From Spirochaetota bacterium (GTDB lineage Bacteria > Spirochaetota > UBA4802 > JAFGJZ01), in assembly GCA_027858855.1 (NCBI GenBank), contig JAQIBV010000004.1, positions 1 through 64,000 on the forward strand: a stretch of DNA of 64,000 nucleotides, read 5' to 3'. The notes below the pieces were generated by a model, which saw nothing but the letters and a program-made list of their open reading frames with translations, searched no databases and was not told where the DNA came from. Shown one piece after another: positions 34,418-43,800 of this stretch. Every line of letters starts with the position of its first letter. The stretch's first letter is position 1. The translations under genes and the position numbers were made by a program.

Positions 34418-36883
34418 ATGAAGAAGTATTTTATAAACATGGCAGGCCTAGTTTTTCTGCTATTGATTTCGGGATCTGCCTTATTTGCTCAGGGTGCTCC
34501 ACGTATCAGCGGTACAGTTACCAGTGCGGTTACTGGAGAGCCTGTTGATTTCGGTATGGTCATCATTTTTGAGGCCGAGCGACGAGGAACGATCAATCCC
34601 GATGGTACTTATGATATTTATCTGCCCAGAAACGGCGAATTTACAGTTGAGGTTCGCGCAGACGGCCTACGTCCACTGCGACAGACAGTAAACATTGTCG
34701 GTAATACAACACTGAATGCAGTTTTACAGCCGTTATCAATAACTGGATCTGGTATAACAATACGTGGTGATCGCAAACAGGATCTTTCAAGACGATCGTT
34801 AACTGTTGAAGAGCTTAATGTTGTTCCTGCAACACTTGGTGATTCGGTTTCGGCCTTAACTTCGCTTCCCGGGGTTACAAGATACAGTGGAGGTGGCGGA
34901 GGTGGCTCCAATATGTATGGTCAGCTTACTGTAAGGGGTATGAATCCCAACTCTAACCGTTTCTTCGTTGATGGAGTACCTATCCAGTATCCACAGCATT
35001 TTGGAGGCTTGCATTCCGTTGTAGCAAATAATCTTATTGCTTCAGTTGACCTCTATTCCTCTGCCTTTCCTGCCGAATTTAACGGAGCCATGGGGTCGGT
35101 TATTCAGATTAATACTGTGGACAAGGTCGAGAAGTTCAGCGGAGTAGTTGATATAAATCTGTTAAGTTCCACTTCGACGATCATGACTCCGACCTATTCT
35201 AACAGCTATGTTAATGGTCAGCTAAAAAGGGACAGAAACGGATACTTCATTGTTGCCGGGCGGATAGGATATCTCAGTCTTGTTCTCCCGATTCTGTATG
35301 AGGTTATTGCCGGTGAAAAGATTGATCAGGTACCAAATTACTGGGATTATCAGTTGAAGTACAAACATTATTTTAACAGTCGAAATTCACTCACTTTGAC
35401 TGCACTGGGGGCCAAGGATTGGTGGGATATCCGGCTTTCGGGTAATTTAATAGAACAAACCGACAATACCGTTGATCCAATACTGGAAGGTTTCGAGTTT
35501 AACACTAATCAGATGTTTCATAATCAGATCGCATCATACCGATTTTCAACCGGCAAGATGTCAAACACACTTACTGCCTATTCTTCGTTACCCCGTTATG
35601 AAAACGGGTTTAACCTGGATAACGATCTGGTTGCAGATGTATATAAGGATTTTCAAATCGACACATCACCTTATGAGTTCGGAATAAAAGATGAAATTTC
35701 TTTTGATTATATGGAAGGCATGGGTGAACTTGTTGTCTCTGCGGGTTATACACACTATTATTTTAAACAGAAGGGTGATGTGGTCTCATTTGTGGGATAT
35801 CCTGAATCTGGAGAGCCCGACTATCTGAGGGATGATTCTCTTTATGCCAGAGAGTGGGTAGATAAAAGCTATACCAATAGTCTTTTTTCAGGACATGTAT
35901 CAAATAGTTTGTCTTTAGGTGGATTAACCGTTGTTCCGCAGGTTCGTCTGGAATATCTTGATCGGGCCGAGTCATTTGTCGCCGATCCCCGTGGTCTGAT
36001 AAAATACGAATTGCCTACAGGAACAACAATTTCAGCGGCATCCGGGTTGTATCATGAGTTCGCTCAGACAAATGCCTATAATTTTAATTATAGCCCGGAA
36101 TTCGCTTCGTACGGGAAAGAGGTCGCTCCTGAAAGATCCTTTCAGAATGTACTTGGAGTAAAACAGGAGTTTGGGCTTTATACGGTATCGGTTGAGGGAT
36201 TTTATAATTATTATTATGATATGCTCTCTGTCTGGCCACGCGAGGTTGACGGCAAGTTCATTCCGACAAAAAACAGTGGAGAAAAGCGTTCATATGGTGC
36301 AGAGTTGATGCTTAAAAAAGATTCGCTGCCGCATGCACGCGATTTTTTCGGATGGGTAAGCTATACGTACACACAGTCAGAAAAACGCGAAAATGTTCCA
36401 CTCAATATCGATCCTTCCGGAGCTGGCGAAGATTGGTACCGTTCTCCATACGAACAGGAACATGCCTTTAAGCTGGTTGCAGGTTATAAACTTAACAAGC
36501 ATCTTTTTTCGGCTCAGTTTCAGTTCTACACTTCGCATCCCTATACCAGAATCATAGGTAGTTACGAAGATACCGCGTATCGTGAACAGACCGCCGCAGC
36601 CGGTGAAGAAAAACAGCGTCATGTCCCGGTGTACGACACGGTACGCAATACCGAACATAACACGCCGGAACATCAGCTTGATCTGCGTTATACATATAAC
36701 TCACAGTTCGGCTGGGGAAATGTAAAATGGTATTTCGAACTTGTCGATGTGTATGGCCCGTTGAATAATACCTATTCATATACCTGGTATTACAATGAAG
36801 GATACAGCAGCAAAAACCCGAAAAATGTAAAAGACGAAGGCATAAGCATCATCCCCAACCTAGGAGTAGAAATCTCGTTTTAA
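34418..36883 (+). CDS. TonB-dependent outer membrane receptor with carboxypeptidase-like N-domain
   Basis: 821 residues. Signal peptide 1-24 (ALFAQ-GAP). A CarboxypepD_reg-like domain (about 27-105, RISGTVTSAVTGEPV) precedes the plug (about 125-235), with LTSLPGVTRYSGGGGGGSNM, GMNPNSNRFFVDGVPIQYP, and GAMGSVIQI. A 22-strand barrel then runs to the end, finishing in LGVEISF with C-terminal Phe, the signal for the BAM machine. The substrate cannot be read from the sequence; no riboswitch or convincing Fur site is adjacent. The gene closes the exbB-exbD-exbD-tonB operon and is followed at once by the 76-bp hairpin repeats. Confidence 0.93.
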   Translation: MKKYFINMAGLVFLLLISGSALFAQGAPRISGTVTSAVTGEPVDFGMVIIFEAERRGTINPDGTYDIYLPRNGEFTVEVRADGLRPLRQTVNIVGNTTLNAVLQPLSITGSGITIRGDRKQDLSRRSLTVEELNVVPATLGDSVSALTSLPGVTRYSGGGGGGSNMYGQLTVRGMNPNSNRFFVDGVPIQYPQHFGGLHSVVANNLIASVDLYSSAFPAEFNGAMGSVIQINTVDKVEKFSGVVDINLLSSTSTIMTPTYSNSYVNGQLKRDRNGYFIVAGRIGYLSLVLPILYEVIAGEKIDQVPNYWDYQLKYKHYFNSRNSLTLTALGAKDWWDIRLSGNLIEQTDNTVDPILEGFEFNTNQMFHNQIASYRFSTGKMSNTLTAYSSLPRYENGFNLDNDLVADVYKDFQIDTSPYEFGIKDEISFDYMEGMGELVVSAGYTHYYFKQKGDVVSFVGYPESGEPDYLRDDSLYAREWVDKSYTNSLFSGHVSNSLSLGGLTVVPQVRLEYLDRAESFVADPRGLIKYELPTGTTISAASGLYHEFAQTNAYNFNYSPEFASYGKEVAPERSFQNVLGVKQEFGLYTVSVEGFYNYYYDMLSVWPREVDGKFIPTKNSGEKRSYGAELMLKKDSLPHARDFFGWVSYTYTQSEKRENVPLNIDPSGAGEDWYRSPYEQEHAFKLVAGYKLNKHLFSAQFQFYTSHPYTRIIGSYEDTAYREQTAAAGEEKQRHVPVYDTVRNTEHNTPEHQLDLRYTYNSQFGWGNVKWYFELVDVYGPLNNTYSYTWYYNEGYSSKNPKNVKDEGISIIPNLGVEISF

Positions 36884-36894
36884 TAAGTTAGCAT

Positions 36895-37143
36895 AAAACT
36901 TTCACTATCCTTAAAGTGAAAGTTTTATGCGATTTCGGGCGTTTAGCCCGAAAAACCACCTTATTATTTTAAAACTTTCACTATCCTTAAAGTGAAAGTT
37001 TTATGCGATTTCGGGCGTTTAGCCCGAAAAACTACCATATTATTTTAAAACTTTCACTATCCTTAAAGTGAAAGTTTTATGCGATTTCGGGCGTTTAGCC
37101 CGAAAAACTACCTTATTATATTAAAACTTTCACTATCCTTAAA
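36895..37143. repeat. Three tandem 76-bp double-hairpin repeats plus a partial fourth
   Basis: The phrase ACTTTCACTATCC recurs at 36898, 36974, 37050 and 37126, an exact 76-bp period. Each full unit has hairpin 1, an 11-bp stem AAAACTTTCAC/GTGAAAGTTTT around TATCCTTAAA, and hairpin 2, TTTCGGGC-gttta-GCCCGAAA. Hairpin 2 looks like an intrinsic terminator stem followed by A-rich sequence. The units are nearly identical; they differ in the joining bases (ACCACCTTATT, ACTACCATATT, ACTACCTTATT). The fourth copy stops after its first 18 bases. The array starts about 12 bases after the receptor stop. Confidence 0.9.
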
Positions 37144-37191
37144 ATTCATTATAAAAAGTGTATGCGTCAGCATACACTTTTTATAATGAAT
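37144..37191. repeat. 22-bp perfect-stem hairpin closing the array
   Basis: The left arm at 37144-37165 (ATTCATTATAAAAAGTGTAT plus GC) and the right arm at 37170-37191 are exact reverse complements around a GTCA loop. It begins where the fourth 76-bp unit breaks off and is followed by TCGGG, the same bases that follow hairpin 1 in the other units. It therefore seems to replace hairpin 1 in a diverged last unit. Confidence 0.9.
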
Positions 37192-37547
37192 TCGGGTAAC
37201 GCGCCGGCTACACGTCATGTTTAATCGTCCGGCAATAGTCATGAAATCAGTTATTTGGAAAAATTGGAGAGGTTGCTCTGTTACGGCATTACACAGTTGA
37301 CAAATCCCTTAATAATCATTATTTTTATTTGGAAGGTAGTTTCCGGTCTTTTAGAAAAGAGATCATTCAGATTCACCATGACTCCGTTACCTGATGTTTT
37401 AGTGATTCCTCGCAGGTGTTTTTAAGAATAACACCTAAGAGACTTTTGATTTTTGTATTGTCACAATATTGGGGATTTACAAAGCCTTGATTGAGCTGTG
37501 TAAAAGCAGTGTTTTCATAAATCTTTGGGATATAGTAATTATATATT

Positions 37548-38015
37548 ATGAATGATAATGAAGATGAGTATTTTATGCGTCATGCGCTTATTCTTGCAGC
37601 AAGTGCCGCGGAGAGAGGGGAGATTCCTATAGGTGCTGTTGTCGTCTGTAGGGGCAAGATCATCGGTTCAGGTTCCAACAGCAACCGCATCGATAACAAC
37701 CCTACGCGACATGCCGAAATAATTGCGATTGAGAAGGCCTGTGCGTATATGAACAATGAGCGTCTTGTTGGTTGTTCGTTATATGTGACTAAAGAGCCAT
37801 GTACCATGTGTGCCGGTGCAATAATTCATGCTCGTATTGCCGATGTCTATTTTGGCGCTAATGATATAAAGTATGGTGCCTGTGGTACGGTGTTTTCTGT
37901 TTGTGGTAATGAAAAGTATAATCATATTCCTCAGATTCATACCAGTTTACTGGCCGAAGAGTCGGCAATGTTGTTAAAAAAATTCTTCAGAAGGCTTAGG
38001 GATGCAAAAAATTAA
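37548..38015 (+). CDS. tadA: tRNA-specific adenosine deaminase (A34 to inosine)
   Basis: 155 residues. A zinc deaminase with the catalytic HAE in TRHAEIIAIEKA and the paired zinc cysteines in EPCTMCAGAI. The GAC-GTVF region (YGACGTVFSVC) and the helical C-terminus ending in FFRRLRDAKN are those of TadA rather than of cytidine or guanine deaminases. It converts the wobble adenosine of tRNA-Arg(ACG) to inosine. The stop overlaps the next gene by 14 bases, so it heads the run of coupled genes up to 46069. Confidence 0.92.
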   Translation: MNDNEDEYFMRHALILAASAAERGEIPIGAVVVCRGKIIGSGSNSNRIDNNPTRHAEIIAIEKACAYMNNERLVGCSLYVTKEPCTMCAGAIIHARIADVYFGANDIKYGACGTVFSVCGNEKYNHIPQIHTSLLAEESAMLLKKFFRRLRDAKN

Positions 38016-38691
38016 TGTTTTGTTACTTTTCCTGTCCGGTTTTCGACTTGCAAATCGTAATGTGCTGCTTTTTTTGCGTGTAAATCTTTTGCTGTTTTCA
38101 ATTATTTTTTTTCTTTCATATTGCGCTGCTGTTGCTTCTATCAAGATAACATATGACCGAAAATTACAGGAACTCATAGTACTGGCTTTATCTTTCCCCT
38201 TTTTATCATACCTCTTCGCCGGAACAATATACTATTATCTGTCCTACTTTAAGGGGCTCACAGTCAGATTAAACCAGATATATATGGGTTTCTGCTGGAT
38301 CAAGAATTTCCTGAAATTAAGCTTTGTACTATTGATAGTATATCAGATAATAATTATCCCTATTTTTTCATTTTATGAGTATGAGCTGGAAGAACAGATT
38401 CGCGTAGGTACTGGAGCACTCTTCTTTTTATGGTTCATTATACGGAACTTTTTTTTACCGATACTTTTTGTAGATTATAATAGAACATTTGAGGATCAGC
38501 TTTTTAAGAGTCTCTCTTTAAGCAAAGGATATGTTTTTCATATTATACTCTTTTTATTGATTGCGTTCATTATATTCCTTTTAGGCGCAGCTTTCGCTGG
38601 TTTTGGTATGCTCTATTCCATTTCGGTAATCATTCTGGCGTATATGAAATTTTATCATCTGGTCAGGAGTAACGAAATTGAAAAAGTTTAA
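38002..38691 (+). CDS. Integral membrane protein of unknown function
   Basis: 229 residues with five to six hydrophobic helices (about 28-46, 58-80, 98-118, 135-152 and 180-215). Between them is a cytoplasmic loop with FVDYNRTFEDQLFKSLSLSKGY. That resembles the YesK/DUF624-like or DUF975-type loops only weakly, and I do not recognise the family. It starts inside tadA and its end overlaps the PilZ-domain gene by 14 bases, so it is probably translated from the same mRNA. A partnership with the following PilZ membrane protein is the most natural guess. Confidence 0.55.
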   Translation: MQKINVLLLFLSGFRLANRNVLLFLRVNLLLFSIIFFLSYCAAVASIKITYDRKLQELIVLALSFPFLSYLFAGTIYYYLSYFKGLTVRLNQIYMGFCWIKNFLKLSFVLLIVYQIIIIPIFSFYEYELEEQIRVGTGALFFLWFIIRNFFLPILFVDYNRTFEDQLFKSLSLSKGYVFHIILFLLIAFIIFLLGAAFAGFGMLYSISVIILAYMKFYHLVRSNEIEKV

Positions 38692-39415
38692 ATATTATAT
38701 ATATGAACGGCGTAAAAGGGAGAAGCGTCCGTTTTTTTTGAAAGTCTTTACCTGTATGGTGCCTTTTCTTCCGCTTTATTACTATTTTAATAAGATAATG
38801 CTTTTTGATTTCAATTATCGTGATTTGCCTTATGTTATCAGTTCATTTTCTGATGTAGAATTAATTGTAGCAATAATTTCACTAGTGGTGTTTTTTTTAT
38901 TATTGAGCGGGTTACGTTTTGGCTATTACCTGGTGCTTCTATTAACTCTCTGTTTCGTTTTTTTTAATCTGTACAGGTTCTTCATGCGTGGTGAAATCTT
39001 TAATATCGAGCCTGTATTTTTAGCATTTGCAGGCGCTGCGTTTTTTATTTATATGACCAGTCCTGATAACGCGGCTCCATTCCGGCGTCGTTATGCACGG
39101 GGTTTCCGCCGTGAATTACGCCGTTCATTTAATCACACAGTTGTTGTGAATGATTCAAAAAAGGTTATTGAAAATATCAGTTCGCGAGGCTTGCTTTTGC
39201 GATGGAAAGGTTCACGGCTTAATCCATCAGACGAACTAGAACTGGGGCTTGTTCTTAATCGCCAGAAGTTTGAAATTCACGCAGGGGTTGTCTGGGCGGA
39301 TAGTGATGTAGTTGCTCTTGCATTTCGATCGCTGAATCCGTTAGTGCGTAATGCTCTTTATCTGCGTTTGAAGCATATTGAGGAGAAAAGGTCAACGGAA
39401 CATGAAAATATATAA
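38678..39415 (+). CDS. Membrane protein with C-terminal PilZ domain
   Basis: 245 residues. Three hydrophobic helices (about 24-45, 58-78, 83-103) are followed by another short one (114-128), then a cytoplasmic PilZ domain (about 145-235). The c-di-GMP motifs are present: RRELRR (RxxxR) at about 145-150 and NISSRG (NxSxxG) about 20 residues later, plus a GVVWADSDVVALAF strand. It should bind c-di-GMP and pass the signal to the membrane. The start is TTG with AGGAGT 7 bases upstream. It overlaps both neighbours. Confidence 0.8.
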   Translation: MKKFKYYIYERRKREKRPFFLKVFTCMVPFLPLYYYFNKIMLFDFNYRDLPYVISSFSDVELIVAIISLVVFFLLLSGLRFGYYLVLLLTLCFVFFNLYRFFMRGEIFNIEPVFLAFAGAAFFIYMTSPDNAAPFRRRYARGFRRELRRSFNHTVVVNDSKKVIENISSRGLLLRWKGSRLNPSDELELGLVLNRQKFEIHAGVVWADSDVVALAFRSLNPLVRNALYLRLKHIEEKRSTEHENI

Positions 39416-40814
39416 AATTGTCCTGCTATTCATGATTTTGCCTTTTTTTGTATCGTGTTTGGGGATACTTGATCGCATGTCTGGTGTAACTGTTGAAAAA
39501 ATACAGGAAAGAGGGGCTCTTGTTGCGGTTACAACCTATGGTGCAAATAATTATTTTGTATACCGGGGTGAGCCTCTTGGTTTTGAATATGAACTTTTGA
39601 AACTTTTAGCTGATGAGTTGAATGTAAAACTTGAAATTAAATTGACAGATGGGCGTGTGCCGCTTATAGATATACTTAATAGTGATTATGGTGACATTAT
39701 AGCATCAAGCATTACGATAACCAAAAGTCGACGGAAGCAGTATAACTTTACCCGTCATTTTATGAAAACCCGTCAGGTTCTGGTTCAGCGTAAGACTGAA
39801 TCCGGCGAAATAATCGATGATGTTACCTCTTTGATAGGGAAAGAGGTTACTATCACGGAAAATTCTCACTATTATAATCGCTTAAAAAATCTTTCAGAAG
39901 AGATTGGTGGTGATATAAAGATAACTACTATGCCTTCTGGGATCGCTGAAGAAGAGCTGATTCGAATGGTGAGTGAGGGCATAATAGATTATACTGTCGC
40001 GGATGAAACAATCGCAATTATTAACAATTTCTATTATCCTAATGTTGATATATCAACTGCGGTTAGTTTTCCTCAGCGAATAGCCTGGGTAGTACGTCGG
40101 GAATCTCCCGAGTTTCTTATGTTTGTGAATGATTGGCTGAAACGCATCGAATCTGATGGTACCTTGGAAGATCTCTATAATAAGTATTACAGAATTAACA
40201 GGGTTCTTGAAAAACAGCTCGCATTCAGTCAGGATCCGGATCACAAGGATATGATTTCGGCCTATGATAACATGATACGTAATTACTCATATATTGTTAA
40301 CTGGGATTGGCGACTTATCGCTGCTTTGATTTATCAGGAATCAAGATTTAATCCTCGAGCGCGTTCGTGGGCTGGGGCTGGAGGTCTTATGCAGCTCATG
40401 CCTAAAACTGCAGCAATCTTAGGAGTCACAGACAGGTATGATCCTGAACAGAATATTTTTGGTGGTATACGCCATCTGAAGTCTCTTTCTGAGCAATGGA
40501 AGGATCGTGTTCCCGGTGAAAAAAATCGGCTAAAGTTTATACTGGCATCCTATAATGCGGGTTCCGGTCATGTCAGTGATGCACAACGGCTTGCCGCAAA
40601 ATATGGCAAAGATCCGCTTTTATGGGACAACAATGTTGAAGATTTTATTATTAAATTATCCAGCCCTGAATATTACAATGATTCTGTTGTTGATCATGGT
40701 TATTGTCGTGGAAGCGAACCCTATAATTATGTCAGGATCATCCTGAGCCGTTATGAGATGTATAAAGAGAATGTATCCTTTATTCCTGCCAAAGAGGAAG
40801 TGTCTGCTGAATGA
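39402..40814 (+). CDS. mltF: MltF-like membrane-bound lytic murein transglycosylase (lipoprotein)
   Basis: 470 residues from the ATG at 39402; an in-frame codon at 39378 would add eight polar residues before the signal peptide. Signal peptide with lipobox FFVSC. Residues about 30-265 form an SBP_bac_3 amino-acid-binding-like domain (VVTTYGANN-type opening, LGFEYELLKLLADEL). Residues about 285-440 form an SLT lysozyme-like domain with catalytic E313 in YQESRFNPRARS and the GAGGLMQLMPKTA motif. This domain order is that of MltF, which cleaves peptidoglycan and is regulated by ligand at the first domain. The stop overlaps the next start (ATGA). Confidence 0.92.
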   Translation: MKIYKIVLLFMILPFFVSCLGILDRMSGVTVEKIQERGALVAVTTYGANNYFVYRGEPLGFEYELLKLLADELNVKLEIKLTDGRVPLIDILNSDYGDIIASSITITKSRRKQYNFTRHFMKTRQVLVQRKTESGEIIDDVTSLIGKEVTITENSHYYNRLKNLSEEIGGDIKITTMPSGIAEEELIRMVSEGIIDYTVADETIAIINNFYYPNVDISTAVSFPQRIAWVVRRESPEFLMFVNDWLKRIESDGTLEDLYNKYYRINRVLEKQLAFSQDPDHKDMISAYDNMIRNYSYIVNWDWRLIAALIYQESRFNPRARSWAGAGGLMQLMPKTAAILGVTDRYDPEQNIFGGIRHLKSLSEQWKDRVPGEKNRLKFILASYNAGSGHVSDAQRLAAKYGKDPLLWDNNVEDFIIKLSSPEYYNDSVVDHGYCRGSEPYNYVRIILSRYEMYKENVSFIPAKEEVSAE

Positions 40815-43800
40815 TTGAAATCCCAGGATATTCGGAGCTGCATTTAATCAGTGAAAGTGAAAAAAAACTGATATACAGAGCTCGTGATACAAAAAACAGT
40901 CGTTATGTAATATTGAAAATTCTTCGCATGGGTGTTCACTCTGTGGAGGATATCAGACGTTTCCATGATGAATATTCAATACTCAAAGAGATTGATCTAC
41001 ATTGTGTTATTAGAGCCTACTCTCTGATAGAAACCGGCACATTCCCAGGAATTGTGTATGAAGATTTTAACGGGATTACTCTTTCAGAGTTTTTCTCAGG
41101 CATGACTTTCGGAGTGGATCACATTAGGGTTGCCTGTGCAACTGCACGCGCACTTGCGGATCTTCAGATCTATAAGATCATTCATCTGAATATTAATCCT
41201 TCCAATATATTAATTGATCCTGAAACAAAAACTATCAAAATTATCGATTTCTCTGCAGCACGCTCGTATCAGAGTACCATACAGATGCAAAGCGGTGAAT
41301 GCGCACGAAACAGTTCTGTAGCATATATCGCACCGGAACAGACCGGCCGAATGAACTGTACTGTCGATTATCGTGCCGACTTCTATTCTTTGGGAGCAAC
41401 GCTTTTCGAGCTTGCTTCTGGACAGTTGCTGTTCGACTCCGATGATCCAATAATTATTATTCATTCTCATATTGCGCGACGACCTCAACTGCTGTCAGAT
41501 ATCAGACCTGAAATTCCGCGGGTCTTCTCGAAAATAGTCGCTAAGCTGCTTGAAAAAATGCCGGATAAGCGTTACCAGAGCCCTACAGGTTTACTCGATG
41601 ACCTCGAGCGATGCCGGAAAGAATTTGAAACGAACAGTTATATTCACGATTTTCAAATCGCACAAAGTGATGTATCACCAGAGTTCATAATCGGGGGAAT
41701 GCCGTTCGGGCGTGATCGAGAAATTACTATTTTAAAGAATTCTTTTGACTGGATTAGAAATGGACATGCTGAAATGGTGCTGGTTTCCGGTTCATCCGGC
41801 GTTGGAAAGAGTTATCTGATCAAAGAGCTTGATTCATACAGCGCTCTTTGTGGAGGTATCTATCTGAGTTCTCATTGTGATACTTTTAATCAGAATACTC
41901 CATATTATTCGTTAAAACTTCTGCTTAATGATTTTATTACACAGGTTTTGATGAAAAGTGAGAGAGAGATTGCCTATTGGAGACAGATTATCCCAGAGAA
42001 ACTGGGAGATAATCTCCCTTTGCTGCTTGAATTCATTCCTGGCTTTGCAAATATTGTAGAATCTGAAGGAGCTCCCGAGCTCTCCGAAATTGAGCGTGAG
42101 GTGCGTTCGCGTATACTTTTCCAGCAGATTTTTTCTATAATTGCATCTGAAGAACATCCACTGGTTCTGGTAATTGAAGATGTAGAGTGGATCGATTCAG
42201 CCAGCCTTAATTTTCTACACCTGATTATGTTGTCCCGTGAGCATACCTACCTACTGGTCGTAACTAGCGCACGTAACACGCTCAGTGAGTTTCATCCATT
42301 TAGTGTGATGGTGCGTGATATTAATATGAGTGGCGTCAGAATCGTACAAACAATCAGCCTGCACGAACTATCGTTAAATGAGCTTAACCAGCTTTTATCG
42401 GTCACATTGCGTTGCCCAAAAGAAGAGTGTGTTTCCCTAGCAAAAGATATCTATGGCAAAACTGGTGGCAATCCCTTTTTTATTCGCGAGTTTATTACAT
42501 CTCTTTACAATGAGGGTGTCTTTCAGTTTGCCGCTGAAGAGGGGCGTTGGAACTGGAACAGTGCGGCAGTCAGTCGATCCAGTTTTTCCGGAAACATGCT
42601 CGAGATTATGGTTCAAAAGATCGAGAAACTTGACCGAATTCATAAGGAGCCGCTGATTTTTGCTTCATGCATTGGTATAACATTCTCTCTGGAAATACTG
42701 AGTGAATTGTGCCGAAAACCAAAAGAGTATATCGAGGCTTCTGTGCGTAGCGCTGTTGAGGCCGGCCTTATCTTCTGTTACGGAGAAGAATATCGCTTTG
42801 CACACGAGCGAATTCGTGAGGCTGCACGTTCTGTACTGTCTGATGAACAGATGCAGGTAATTCACCGCCAGATTGGTCACTTTCTTCTGGATCATAAGCA
42901 GGATGATTTCGAACAGAACTATTTCAGTATTGTTAATCATCTTAACTATTCTCTGCCATTAATTACTGAAGAAGAGGAGCGATACTTTCTGGCTGCTTTA
43001 AACAGTGAGGCCGGGCGTAAGGCAAAACTCAGTGCGGCCTATAAGAATTCATACCGTTATTATCAAACGGGAGTGAAGCTTATGCCCGAAAACGGATGGC
43101 AGAACTGTTATGATCTTGCATATCAGCTGAATCGTGGTGCTGCTGATGCGGCTCTTCTTGCCGGTGAACTTTCACTTGTTGATAATTATGCCAATATTAT
43201 AATTAGTAATTCGCCTATTTTTGCGGATAAGGTGGAGGTCTATTCAATAATAATTAATGCGAGAATTTCACAGAATCGGCTTTCCGAGGCTGTGAACATT
43301 GCCTTTATGGTGCTCTCGCTTCTTGGAATTGAAATACCAAAGTCATCTAAAACGGTAGAAAAAAGATTACGAGGAATTCACCGATCCACAAAAATGTTTT
43401 CCCGCATTTGGAAACGGTTTTCAGCTTTTAAAGATCTGCCCTTAATGACAAACGAGATGATGCTAAGCGCGAGTACCATTATTGCCCGGGTTTCGGGAAC
43501 TGCGTTAATCTCGCGACCGGATCTGTATCCTTTACTTGTATCGTATCATATTGACTTCCTCAGGAAAAACGGTAACAGTCCGGTTGCACCACAGGTATAC
43601 GCCGAATATGCGGCCTATCTATGCACCCTTCACAAATACGAAATAGGGCTTGGACTTGCTGACCTTGCGTTGCGAATGTGTGAAGATGCCCATTTTGAAT
43701 CCGTACGTCCTCGAGTTATGTTTTATATATCCGCTCTTATTGACTATCGAACAAATAATCGTTACAAACAGGCTGCTGATCTTGCCAAATCGGCCGATCA

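Larger units (their letters stand above)
36884..37547. other. 664-bp intergenic region with hairpin repeat array
   Basis: The first 310 bases hold the 76-bp repeats and the long hairpin listed separately. The remaining 350 bases (37195-37547), before tadA, contain no coding frame, RNA gene or clear promoter that I can support. Confidence 0.6.

Noticed and set aside
36895-37143. CRISPR array
   Set aside because: The repeats are directly joined 76-bp units with no unique spacers, each unit holds two hairpins, and no cas gene is near.
36895-37200. Integron attC site cluster
   Set aside because: No clear GTTRRRY core pairs and no integrase; units are too alike and contain no cassette genes.
37195-37547. 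tRNA gene in the long gap before tadA
   Set aside because: No cloverleaf arms or T-loop GTTCRA context could be placed.
40811-41620. Active Ser/Thr kinase
   Set aside because: The catalytic Asp and the Gly of DFG are replaced, so an ordinary active kinase is not supported.
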